From Planctobacterium marinum (GTDB taxonomy: Bacteria > Pseudomonadota > Gammaproteobacteria > Enterobacterales > Alteromonadaceae): a DNA stretch of 64,000 nt. The position numbers were made by a program, and so were the translations under genes. Shown here one piece after another: positions 57,382-64,000 of this stretch. The notes beneath the pieces are model-generated. The model was given only the letters and a program-made list of their open reading frames with translations. It made no database searches and had not been told where the DNA came from. Positions within the stretch are counted from its first letter, which is position 1, and each line of letters opens with the position of its first letter. The stretch is from positions 1,087,232 through 1,151,231 of the forward strand of contig NZ_JAJEWQ010000001.1 in NCBI RefSeq assembly GCF_020687805.1, given 5' to 3'.

Positions 57382-58242
57382 ATGAAACAACTGTCACTGG
57401 AAAACCTGCGTACATTTGTGACTGTGGTAGAGCTGGATGGCTTTTCCAGAGCCGGTGAGGTTTTGGGGCGCTCTCAGCCTGCGGTGAGCTTGCAGATCAA
57501 AAAGCTGGAAGAGCAATTGGGCACCCGGTTGTTTCAAAAACAAGGACAACGTCAGGTGGTGAATCACGCCGGACAAAAACTCTATGAGCTGGCAATTCCT
57601 CTGCTTAAACAAAACGATCAGATCTTTCAGTTTTTTGCGCAAAAACCTGTCAGCGGTAATCTGAGACTGGGCATTCCCAGTGAATTCGCCACGCAACTTT
57701 TGCCCTCTATTATTGGTTCATTCAACAACATGTACCCGGATGTCACGCTGGAAGTGACCTCATCACTTAGCGCCTCGTTATTGCAAAAACACCGCAGCGC
57801 GCCCTTTGATTTACTCCTGACTATTGCTACCGATACGCAAAATGAGGCCAGTGATTTTACTTTGTCGGATGATCTGGTGTGGGTGGGCTCAGATAAACAC
57901 CCCAGGAACAGCAATTCTGTAGATTTGGTAGTTGCCCCCGAAGGCTGTCGTTATCGACAACGGCTGTTGGTGGGGCTGACGCAAGCAGGGTTGCACCACC
58001 ATATCCGCTATACTATTTCAGATATCACCGGCATCAGTGCAGCGATTCAGGAAGGCCTGGGGATCACGGCACTGGCCCGAAGCACCGTACCCAATCACCT
58101 CAGTATCATTGAAGATAGCACCTTGCCGCAGTTGGGTAAGATCGCTATTCAGCTTACCGTACGCCAGCAACGTAACAAGGATGCGGTCAATAAGCTGGCG
58201 GAATTTATTCAAAGTCGCCTTGCCGTAAACCTCAGCCACTAA
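57382..58242 (+). CDS. LysR-family transcriptional regulator
   Basis: A 286-aa regulator. The ATG at 57382 begins the winged helix-turn-helix (LSLENLRTFVTVVELDGFSRAGEVLGRSQPAVSLQIKKLEE); the longer TTG start would add 15 residues. AAGGGT lies 12 nt upstream, a long spacing. The effector domain (GNLRLGIPSEFATQLLPSIIG, APFDLLLTI) is typical. It is divergent from the 265-aa periplasmic protein gene and may regulate it. Confidence 0.88.
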   Translation: MKQLSLENLRTFVTVVELDGFSRAGEVLGRSQPAVSLQIKKLEEQLGTRLFQKQGQRQVVNHAGQKLYELAIPLLKQNDQIFQFFAQKPVSGNLRLGIPSEFATQLLPSIIGSFNNMYPDVTLEVTSSLSASLLQKHRSAPFDLLLTIATDTQNEASDFTLSDDLVWVGSDKHPRNSNSVDLVVAPEGCRYRQRLLVGLTQAGLHHHIRYTISDITGISAAIQEGLGITALARSTVPNHLSIIEDSTLPQLGKIAIQLTVRQQRNKDAVNKLAEFIQSRLAVNLSH

Positions 58243-58283
58243 GCGCATTTACACATTGAATCTCAGGCCATGGATTGTTACGC

Positions 58284-58295
58284 TACTGCAATAAC
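58284..58295. promoter_or_regulatory. Candidate OhrR operator upstream of ohrR
   Basis: TACTGCAATAAC on the plus strand equals GTTATTGCAGTA on the other strand, matching the dyads at 58763 and 58821. It lies 16 bp before the ohrR start. Confidence 0.5.
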
Positions 58296-58310
58296 TATTA
58301 GTGTATCAAG

Positions 58311-58748
58311 ATGAGTAACCGAAACCCTCTGGCGCTGGACAACCAGCTTTGCTTTGCCCTGTATTCCACGTCTCTGGCCATGACTCAGGCATATAAACCT
58401 TTGCTGGACCCATTGGGACTGACCTATACCCAATACACCATTATGCTGATTTTGTGGGAACAGGATGGCGTCACCTTAAAGTTTGTGGCGGAACGTCTTG
58501 GACAGAAATCAGGCTCTCTGACCCCGGTAATTAAACGAATGGAGTCACAGGGACTGGTTAAACGCATACGCGGAAAAGAAGATGATCGCGCGCTCAGCAT
58601 CGCACTCACCGAAAACGGTAAACAACTTAGAGCAGATGGATTGGCGGTTAACCGTTGTCTGGCTGAGACTTGCGGTATTTCACTTGAAGAAGTTGCAGCG
58701 TTGAAAACACAGCTTCTTGCCCTGAAAGATCGCATAGCAAAAAATTAA
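58311..58748 (+). CDS. ohrR: MarR-family organic peroxide sensor (OhrR-like)
   Basis: A 145-aa MarR-type repressor. The single N-terminal Cys in DNQLCFALYSTS (about residue 14) matches the redox-sensing Cys of OhrR. The winged helix includes VTLKFVAERLGQKSGSLTPVIKRMESQGLVKR. Oxidation by organic hydroperoxides releases it from DNA. It stands 120 bp before ohr, with dyads before each gene, so it should repress both itself and ohr. Confidence 0.85.
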   Translation: MSNRNPLALDNQLCFALYSTSLAMTQAYKPLLDPLGLTYTQYTIMLILWEQDGVTLKFVAERLGQKSGSLTPVIKRMESQGLVKRIRGKEDDRALSIALTENGKQLRADGLAVNRCLAETCGISLEEVAALKTQLLALKDRIAKN

Positions 58749-58762
58749 CTTGCATAATAATT

Positions 58763-58776
58763 GTTATTGCGATAAC
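58763..58776. promoter_or_regulatory. Candidate OhrR operator between ohrR and ohr
   Basis: GTTATTGCGATAAC, a near-perfect 14-bp dyad, 15 bp after the ohrR stop codon. Confidence 0.5.
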
Positions 58777-58785
58777 TTAAACACG

Positions 58786-58808
58786 TAAAGGCTCTCCGGA
58801 GCTTTTTT
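58786..58808 (+). terminator. Weak terminator after ohrR
   Basis: AAAGGCTC-TCC-GGAGCTTTTTT: short G+C stem with a T-run, between ohrR and ohr. Confidence 0.6.
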
Positions 58809-58820
58809 AACCAAAATATT

Positions 58821-58834
58821 GTTATCGCAGTAAT
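58821..58834. promoter_or_regulatory. Candidate OhrR operator just upstream of ohr
   Basis: GTTATCGCAGTAAT, the same motif as at 58763, 35 bp before the ohr ATG; it would cover the ohr promoter. Confidence 0.5.
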
Positions 58835-58868
58835 GTTTATTTAACTAACCTAAATGGCAGGAGATCCC

Positions 58869-59294
58869 ATGAATCCAGTTTATACAACTTCAGCAACTTC
58901 AACCGGTGGCCGTGATGGTCAGTCAGTGTCTGAAGACAACCGTTTATCTGTCACCCTGAGCACACCTAAGGAGTTGGGCGGCGCCGGTGGTGACGGTACT
59001 AATCCTGAGCAATTATTTGCAGCAGGTTATTCTGCCTGTTTTATTGGCGCCATGAAATTTGTCGCCGGTGCAGAAAAATTGAAATTGCCAGAGGACTTGT
59101 CGGTAAAAGCCACCATAGGTATTGGTCAAAATGATAAAGGCGCTGGATTTGCCATTAGCGCAGCCTTGTCTGTCAGCTTGCCAGGAGTAGAAAAAGAAGT
59201 GGCTGAAGCATTGATTGCCAAAGCCCACCAGGTTTGCCCATACTCCAATGCCACTCGCGGTAATGTGGATGTGCAGGTAACTCTGGCAGCATAA
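58869..59294 (+). CDS. ohr: Organic hydroperoxide resistance protein (OsmC/Ohr family)
   Basis: A 141-aa thiol peroxidase; ATG at 58869 has AGGAGA 5 nt before it, unlike the earlier ATG at 58854. Both catalytic Cys are present: [10 protein letters not shown] and [13 protein letters not shown], with the usual Ohr features [12 protein letters not shown] and GGRDGQ. It reduces organic hydroperoxides using lipoyl dithiols. Regulated by OhrR through the nearby dyads. Confidence 0.95.
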   Translation: MNPVYTTSATSTGGRDGQSVSEDNRLSVTLSTPKELGGAGGDGTNPEQLFAAGYSACFIGAMKFVAGAEKLKLPEDLSVKATIGIGQNDKGAGFAISAALSVSLPGVEKEVAEALIAKAHQVCPYSNATRGNVDVQVTLAA

Positions 59295-59565
59295 AAGGTA
59301 AACCCAAACTACAAAAAAGCGGCGTCGAAAAACTTGTAGAAATACCACTTTTCAAGTTGAAATCAGGTCGCTTATCGTAGTTTGGGCACCTTCATCACGG
59401 GAGCAGTATCCCGCCTATTCAGTTTTATTCAGGTCAATTTCACCCTCGTCAGCTTAGCCTGTATTCAATTGAAAAACTGACTGAAAAATAAATAATTTTT
59501 TAAAACTACCGATAAGAGAAATATGACAGTCAGTTAACCGAACTTGCAACCAGGAGGGTCTACTG

Positions 59566-59835
59566 ATGAACAAAACCTCACAAAACCTTGCCTTCAGGCG
59601 CAATGTTAACGATGTCAAACAGAAATTATCGAGCCTATTCGGGCCTGTTAAAAAGCAGCATCACCGCTCCCATGTTAACGTTAAAGACCCACTATCGAGG
59701 CTCGGACGGTTAACTATTTCAACCTTAGGTGAGCTGGCTTTTCGGTCACTGCAACTGGGCGTATGTTGTTTAATGCTGTTGGCATTACTTCGGGTATTGG
59801 CCCAGTCGCTGGTATTTCGACAATCAAGTAGATAA
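59566..59835 (+). CDS. Small membrane protein of unknown function (89 aa)
   Basis: Not recognised. A strong ribosome site (AGGAGGGT 8 nt before the ATG) supports it. Residues 1-50 are basic and soluble; residues about 62-80 (SLQLGVCCLMLLALLRVLA) form one membrane helix. It stands alone, 271 bp after ohr and 8 bp before the end of the convergent arsenate reductase gene. No sequence links it to arsenic. Confidence 0.65.
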   Translation: MNKTSQNLAFRRNVNDVKQKLSSLFGPVKKQHHRSHVNVKDPLSRLGRLTISTLGELAFRSLQLGVCCLMLLALLRVLAQSLVFRQSSR

Positions 59836-59843
59836 CGATCTGC

Positions 59844-60272
59844 TTATTCTGAACCGCCCGTTCGGTGGCCATTGGCATCCAGAATCATCTCTCCGTCTTC
59901 TTTGAAGTAAGGCCCTTTTGGCCAGTCGTCTAACAAAGACAACACGGTTTCACTGGGACGGCATAAGCGCACACCCTTTGGAGTCGCTACGATGGGGCGA
60001 TTTACCAACACCGGATATTCCAGCATGGCTTCCAAAATCACCGCATCTGAAACACTTTCCTCCAGTAAGCCTAACGCTTCTGCCGGAGACTTAGTGGTGC
60101 GCAGTGCCGTTCGGGGGGTTAACCCGGCGGCGGCAAACAGCGCCTGTAATTGAGGCCGGGTCCAGCCCTGTTGCAGATACTCGACAACAACGGGTTCATA
60201 ACCTGCGTCATGAATGATTTTAAGTACGTTTCTTGAAGTACCACATTCAGGATTGTGATGAATAACTACCAT
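59844..60272 (-). CDS. arsC: Arsenate reductase, glutaredoxin-coupled type
   Basis: A 142-aa enzyme of the ArsC/Spx fold family. The catalytic Cys is in HHNPECGTSRNVL, and the three Arg of this type sit in TTKSPAEAL and RPIVATPKGVRLCRPSE context (NRPIV and the following R). It reduces arsenate to arsenite with glutathione and glutaredoxin. It is last in arsR-arsC-arsH-arsC and follows arsH by 24 nt. Confidence 0.93.
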   Translation of the reverse strand: MVVIHHNPECGTSRNVLKIIHDAGYEPVVVEYLQQGWTRPQLQALFAAAGLTPRTALRTTKSPAEALGLLEESVSDAVILEAMLEYPVLVNRPIVATPKGVRLCRPSETVLSLLDDWPKGPYFKEDGEMILDANGHRTGGSE

Positions 60273-60296
60273 GAATCCCCCTCTGTTTGACTGGGT

Positions 60297-61016
60297 TTAC
60301 ATATTGCGTTGATTAACTCGCTGCATCAGTTTTTCAGCGGTTTCCACCCGCTCAGAATAACGATCAACAAAGTAATCTTTATTACCACGTAGCAATAAGG
60401 TGAACTTCATCAGCTCTTCCATGACATCCACGATGCGGTTGTAGTAACCCGACGGTTTCATGCGATCATTATCATCAAATTCTAAAAAGGCTTTTGCCAC
60501 TGAAGACTGATTGGGAATAGTCACCATGCGCATCCAGCGCCCCAGTTGTCGCAATTGCTGTACGACGTTGAAGGATTGTGAGCCACCGCACACCTGCATC
60601 ACCGCCAAGGTTTTACCCTGCGTGGGGCGCACCGCGCCTAAAGACAAAGGAACCCAGTCAATCTGGCTTTTGAAGATACTGGTCATGGAACCATGACGCT
60701 CCGGCGAGCACCACACCTGCCCTTCAGACCAGGTCATCAGCTCTCTTAATTCCTGAACCTTGGGATGATCCACTTCTTCTGTGTCGGTTTGAGGCAAGCC
60801 ATGGGGATCGAAAATCTTCACTTCTGCGCCAAAGTGCTCAAGAATTCGGGCACATTCAGCAATCACCAGGCGGCTAAAAGAACGCTCCCTGAGCGAACCA
60901 TGCAGCAATAAAAACCTGGGAGGGTGCGGTAAATCGATCGGTTTCACCTGTTCAAATGTGGGGGTTTGCACTTGCGCCATATCCATATTTGGCATGTTTT
61001 TATCCGTGATATTCAC
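60297..61016 (-). CDS. arsH: ArsH, NADPH-dependent flavoprotein of arsenic resistance
   Basis: A 239-aa FMN-dependent reductase of the ArsH family. The flavodoxin-like N-terminus shows [21 protein letters not shown] and PHGLPQTD. ArsH oxidises trivalent organoarsenicals and reduces quinones or chromate. It starts with GTG overlapping the stop of the upstream gene by one base (TAGTG), so it is translationally coupled. Confidence 0.93.
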   Translation of the reverse strand: MNITDKNMPNMDMAQVQTPTFEQVKPIDLPHPPRFLLLHGSLRERSFSRLVIAECARILEHFGAEVKIFDPHGLPQTDTEEVDHPKVQELRELMTWSEGQVWCSPERHGSMTSIFKSQIDWVPLSLGAVRPTQGKTLAVMQVCGGSQSFNVVQQLRQLGRWMRMVTIPNQSSVAKAFLEFDDNDRMKPSGYYNRIVDVMEELMKFTLLLRGNKDYFVDRYSERVETAEKLMQRVNQRNM

Positions 61017-61486
61017 TATTTAGCTCCCAATTTGGCCAGTTCTGATTTTAAAGTCTCCGGACTATGATTTAGCGCGGCGACTTCGGCCAGCGACAGCACC
61101 CGGGTTTTGATCTCTTCGATACATTCCATAAATGCCTGCTTAATTTCTGCTTCACTGCCCTGCAGTTTTGACGGATCGGATAATCCCCAATGGACTTTTA
61201 CTGATTTTCCAAACCACACCGGACAACTCTCTCCGGCGGCAGAGTCACATACGGTGATCACCACATCAGGCGCAAAATCTTCAAACTCATCCCAGGACTG
61301 GCTTTGCAAACCCTCGGTTGCATAGCCAGCTTCGCTAAGATACTTAATAGAAAGAGGATGAACCTCACCAACGGGCTGGCTGCCGGCACTACGGGCTTCA
61401 ATCAGGCCATGAGCAAGTTCATTGGTTATCGCTTCTGAAAGGATGCTTCGACAGCGATTATGGGTGCAGATATAAAGAATTTTCAT
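61016..61486 (-). CDS. arsC: Arsenate reductase, low-molecular-weight-phosphatase type
   Basis: A 156-aa enzyme of the thioredoxin-coupled family, unrelated to the other ArsC here. The P-loop is CTHNRCRS (the usual C-x5-R) at residues 8-15, followed by the [11 protein letters not shown] helix. The Asp loop near residue 115 is the LSDPSKLQG stretch. ATG at 61486 with AGGA 8 nt upstream, directly after the arsR stop. Having both ArsC types in one operon is less usual. Confidence 0.92.
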   Translation of the reverse strand: MKILYICTHNRCRSILSEAITNELAHGLIEARSAGSQPVGEVHPLSIKYLSEAGYATEGLQSQSWDEFEDFAPDVVITVCDSAAGESCPVWFGKSVKVHWGLSDPSKLQGSEAEIKQAFMECIEEIKTRVLSLAEVAALNHSPETLKSELAKLGAK

Positions 61487-61488
61487 AG

Positions 61489-61821
61489 TTAATCCTGTGG
61501 GCAACAATTTATCTGAGATTGCAGGCGTTGCAGACTGGTTGCATAAAAGTCAGGGTTGTCACTGGCTGCCAGTGCCAGTACATCTTTGGCCCAGGAGGCC
61601 AAATTTGGGTGTAACCGGTAATAAACCCATTTACCACGGCGCTCGTCCTGTACAATTTCACAGCGTCGCAGATCTGCCAGATGTCGGGATATCTTGGGTT
61701 GTTCCAGATCCAGCGCATGCATCAAATCACATACGCAAGCCTCTCCCACCTGCTGAATTAACAGCAATGATTTCAGGCGGGTTTCATCCGCAAGGCATTT
61801 GAAAAATTTTAATGGATTCAT
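61489..61821 (-). CDS. arsR: ArsR-family arsenic-responsive repressor
   Basis: A 110-aa winged-helix repressor beginning MNPLKFFKCLADETRLKSLLL. The metal site is ACVCDLMHAL (Cys-Val-Cys in the recognition region, as in ArsR), which binds arsenite and releases DNA. It is first of the operon; the arsC start is 2 nt after its stop. The ATG at 61821 fits the family start better than the ATG at 61833. Confidence 0.93.
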   Translation of the reverse strand: MNPLKFFKCLADETRLKSLLLIQQVGEACVCDLMHALDLEQPKISRHLADLRRCEIVQDERRGKWVYYRLHPNLASWAKDVLALAASDNPDFYATSLQRLQSQINCCPQD

Positions 61822-61844
61822 GACTAAACACATATGTTTTTTTA

Positions 61845-61868
61845 CATATATGAATATTCACATATATT
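61845..61868. promoter_or_regulatory. Candidate ArsR operator
   Basis: An imperfect dyad around GAATATTC (61852-61859) with flanking CATATAT-type arms, 24 bp upstream of the arsR start. AT-rich dyads at this place are typical ArsR sites. Confidence 0.5.
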
Positions 61869-61903
61869 GAAACTTGCGTCTACGAAAAATTTTGCAGCAA
61901 AGG

Positions 61904-62428
61904 TCAGATCGCTCTAACGGAACGCGCTTTTATGTGCTGAATTTCTGCTTCATCAATGCCCAGGCTTTGTAAAAACCGGGTATGAGCCTCTGGTTCAGCA
62001 CGTTCAAATTCCCGATGCCATTGCCACATAGCAGCATCATCCATACCGCAATTGCGTAGAATGGCTACCCACTGCGCTTTACTCAGGATTTGTCCTGACT
62101 CTTTTAATTGAGAGTTGTTTAACATAGCAAGCAGCCGGTGTTGTTGCTGTTTTAACTGGCTTATTTGCTGACTGATGAGCTGGCAGCGCTGGCGTAAGAT
62201 TTCACTGGTATCGCCCCCTTTCTCCAGCAACAAGCTGATTTCATCCAGTTTGAGACCGGTACTCCTGTAATGACAAATCTGCTTTAATCGCGCTCTGTCC
62301 CGCTCAGAATACAAGCGATAACCGGCATTGCTTCGCCCCGATGGCGATAACAATCCAATGCGATCATAGTGAAGCAGTGTCCCTCTGGATAAACCATGTT
62401 CACTGGCCAGTTTGCCTATACTATACAT
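61904..62428 (-). CDS. MerR-family transcriptional regulator
   Basis: A 174-aa regulator whose N-terminal helix-turn-helix is YSIGKLASEHGLSRGTLLHYDRIGLLSPSGRSNAGYRLY, followed by the dimerisation coiled coil (residues about 90-115). There is no Cys cluster, so metal sensing of the MerR/CueR type is unlikely; the C-terminal part has the look of an effector-sensing TipAS-like variant but this is weak. Its start overlaps the end of the 144-aa gene by 13 nt. GTGGAG lies before the ATG. Confidence 0.85.
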   Translation of the reverse strand: MYSIGKLASEHGLSRGTLLHYDRIGLLSPSGRSNAGYRLYSERDRARLKQICHYRSTGLKLDEISLLLEKGGDTSEILRQRCQLISQQISQLKQQQHRLLAMLNNSQLKESGQILSKAQWVAILRNCGMDDAAMWQWHREFERAEPEAHTRFLQSLGIDEAEIQHIKARSVRAI

Positions 62429-62850
62429 TCTGCTCCACGTTCTTTTAGATCTGGATAAAGGATGGAATTTCGCGCCTTGTCACTGTGTAACCTGTCAGCC
62501 TGATAGTATTGCAGTACTAAGGCTTTATTATCGTAGATTATATCTGGATTATTCGTCGTAAAGTCAGCCCAATTAGTGCCTGCCTGCGTGGTCATACGAC
62601 TGGCTATCAATTGCACCATAAACCAGCTTAACGTTTTGTGAAACTTGTCTTTTGCGCCCAGCGACGCGGCATAAGCTTTGATGCCAGTTAACACTTTTTC
62701 AGTGGCAATTTCCTGAGGATAGCGCTGTAACATCAAAAATGTCAGTCGGATATGACCAAGATGGTCAAATTGCTCTGCAGGCAAACTACAGTTTTGGAAT
62801 TGTTGAACGAATATCTCTTCGTCCCGGGTAAATTGATAAGGCTGATGCAT
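62416..62850 (-). CDS. Protein of unknown function (144 aa), coupled to MerR
   Basis: Not recognised by name. It begins at the ATG at 62850 (GAGAG 8 nt upstream). An earlier ATG at 62877 has no ribosome site. A conserved-looking stretch is QFDHLGHIRLTFLMLQRYP (His near residue 35 and Arg), followed by FHKTLSWFMVQLIASRM; this His pattern could be a catalytic or metal site, but this is a guess. The MerR gene overlaps its end by 13 nt, so they are translated together. Confidence 0.75.
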   Translation of the reverse strand: MHQPYQFTRDEEIFVQQFQNCSLPAEQFDHLGHIRLTFLMLQRYPQEIATEKVLTGIKAYAASLGAKDKFHKTLSWFMVQLIASRMTTQAGTNWADFTTNNPDIIYDNKALVLQYYQADRLHSDKARNSILYPDLKERGAECIV

Positions 62851-62897
62851 AGGGTTTTCTCTCAATAAAAACTCCATGCTGAACTGTATAGCGGTGA

Positions 62898-63482
62898 TCA
62901 GGTAAACTGAAAATAAAGAAATCCGATAAACACCAGGGTAAATGCCGCGGCCATGGGATACTTATAGCGTTTAAACATTTTGCCAGCAGCCGGACCAAAA
63001 TAATAAACCAGTAGCGCTAAACCAAAATAGCGGATACCGCGAGCCAGGAGTGTGGCGAGCAGGAACAACATGAATGGATATTGCGCTACGCCCGCCCCCA
63101 ACATTGCCACCTGAAAGGGAATGGGCGTTACACCTACAGCCAGAATATAAACAAAGCCCTGAGCTTCGATGGCACTGATCACCTGGTTAAAGCTTTGTTG
63201 ATCGCCAAATAAGCGATAAAGTTGCTCTGCCCACTGCTCGTAAAACAGCATTCCCACCAGATACCCGGTGATGGCACCAATAACACACCCCAGTAAGGCA
63301 CAAGCTGCCAGCCAGTTTATTTTTTCCCGGTTGTTGTGCATCAAAGGGATCAGAATGGCTTCCAGTGGTACCGGAATTAAAATAGATTCCAGAAACGAAA
63401 CTAACACCAACACCGGATAAACCATTTTAGAACGTGCTAAAGACAAAAGTTTATCGGCAAGATGAGTATTTACCTGGTTCAT
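62898..63482 (-). CDS. DedA/YqaA-type membrane protein (SNARE-associated family)
   Basis: A 194-aa inner-membrane protein with about four or five hydrophobic helices. The core pattern VLVSFLESILIPVPLEAILIPLM, GCVIGAITGYLVGMLFYEQW, VGVTPIPFQVAMLGAGVAQYPF and RGIRYFGLALLVYYFGP fits the YqaA branch of the SNARE-associated Golgi protein family. These proteins support membrane homeostasis and lipid flipping. Monocistronic, with a weak ribosome site. Confidence 0.88.
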   Translation of the reverse strand: MNQVNTHLADKLLSLARSKMVYPVLVLVSFLESILIPVPLEAILIPLMHNNREKINWLAACALLGCVIGAITGYLVGMLFYEQWAEQLYRLFGDQQSFNQVISAIEAQGFVYILAVGVTPIPFQVAMLGAGVAQYPFMLFLLATLLARGIRYFGLALLVYYFGPAAGKMFKRYKYPMAAAFTLVFIGFLYFQFT

Positions 63483-63519
63483 AAAATTTCAGAGCCCAAA
63501 ATCAGCACCTCCAACGAGG

Positions 63520-64000
63520 TTAGGACGCCACCCTGAAGCGACTCACACCACACCATAGCAACAAACACAAACCACCAGCTATAACGCCGACAACCAGAGA
63601 ATTTATCAAAGATACAAGCCCGGCCCAAAAACCGCTAGTGCCCACTACGCCAGACACAGTTTGCATTAATGCTTCTTCCATGTGATGCAAAAATGGGACA
63701 TCGTGCACTAAAATACCCCCGCCCACCAAAAACATCGCCAGGGTCCCCACCACAGACAAGGTCTTCATCAAAAAGGGCGCAAAGGCCAATAATCCCCGCC
63801 CGATGGCGGTTTTAAGTTTGTTGCCCGATTCCAGCAAATACAGTCCTAAATCATCCAGTTTCACTATACCGGCTACAAGGCCATATACGCCTACGGTAAA
63901 TGCCAGCGCCAGCCCACTTAATACCAATATTTGTTGCAGCATAGGCTCATGCTGCACCGTGCCTAACACGATAACAATAATCTCGGCTGACAAGATAAAA
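63520..64000 (-). CDS. DUF808 (YedI-like) membrane protein, 5' end outside the window
   Basis: The frame is open to base 64000, so only the last 160 codons are present; the apparent start at 63993 is a TTG inside the gene. The visible part, from FILSAEIIVIVLGTV onward, has three or four hydrophobic helices with KLDDLGLYLLESG and FLVGGGILVHDVPF, typical of the C-terminal half of DUF808 proteins. The function of this family is not established. Confidence 0.85.
   Translation of the reverse strand, partial: FILSAEIIVIVLGTVQHEPMLQQILVLSGLALAFTVGVYGLVAGIVKLDDLGLYLLESGNKLKTAIGRGLLAFAPFLMKTLSVVGTLAMFLVGGGILVHDVPFLHHMEEALMQTVSGVVGTSGFWAGLVSLINSLVVGVIAGGLCLLLWCGVSRFRVAS

Noticed and set aside
59398-59413. 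CGGGA...TCCCG hairpin after ohr as a terminator
   Set aside because: Short stem and no T-run.

Overview
The window looks like the chromosome of a marine, polysaccharide-degrading gammaproteobacterium of the Alteromonadaceae type. This is inferred from gene content (two large TonB-dependent receptors, pectin-degrading glycoside hydrolases, many chemoreceptors, a gcvTHP operon, an ohrR-ohr pair) and was not tested by any search. There are about 45 convincing protein genes, none of them recognisable RNA genes, and no CRISPR array or intact insertion sequence. The genes at both ends are cut by the window.

Region 1 (1-14085) is a pectin/galacturonan utilisation locus. It holds a GH43-type hydrolase (5' end cut off), an RpiB/LacAB-type sugar isomerase, a minus-strand operon of GH28 polygalacturonase, uronate isomerase uxaC and a DUF4861-GH105 fusion lipoprotein, then a second GH28 enzyme followed by a TonB-dependent receptor. 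Five copies of a 14-bp dyad (TGCCACCGGTGGCA or a one-base variant) sit in the three promoter regions and look like operators of one LacI-type regulator that is not encoded here. Two paralogous orphan periplasmic binding proteins flank the GH28-TonB unit.

Region 2 (14086-34131) is dominated by signalling. On the plus strand are an unrecognised 305-aa protein, a possible 40-aa ORF, a chemoreceptor behind a sigma-54-like promoter, a PAS/sigma-54 activator and an AraC regulator. On the minus strand are a chemoreceptor-porin-PBP-like protein-binding protein-diguanylate cyclase series, a small NmrA/DUF1772/AraC operon, a 63-aa protein and another chemoreceptor.

Region 3 (30950-40134) pairs a TonB receptor, a YfcC-type carrier and a chemoreceptor (minus strand) with an N-formylglutamate amidohydrolase, a periplasmic binding protein and a LysR regulator (plus strand). 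It may form an uptake and deformylation system for a small nitrogenous substrate.

Region 4 (about 40135-51300) is a defence island: remnants of a RhuM-like gene and a Phd/YefM-type antitoxin, an intact class II Fic protein, an Mrr-like restriction enzyme, and a type I restriction-modification operon hsdM-hsdS-X-hsdR. X is a small protein with a PD-(D/E)XK-like motif, and HsdR has an unusual C-terminal extension of about 190 residues.

Region 5 (51339-64000) is mainly housekeeping and stress genes: gcvT-gcvH-gcvP with REP-like hairpins inside the operon, a periplasmic protein of unknown function, a LysR regulator, ohrR-ohr with repeated dyads, an arsenic operon (arsR, two unrelated arsenate reductases, arsH) with no efflux pump in view, a MerR regulator, a DedA/YqaA membrane protein and a partial DUF808 protein.
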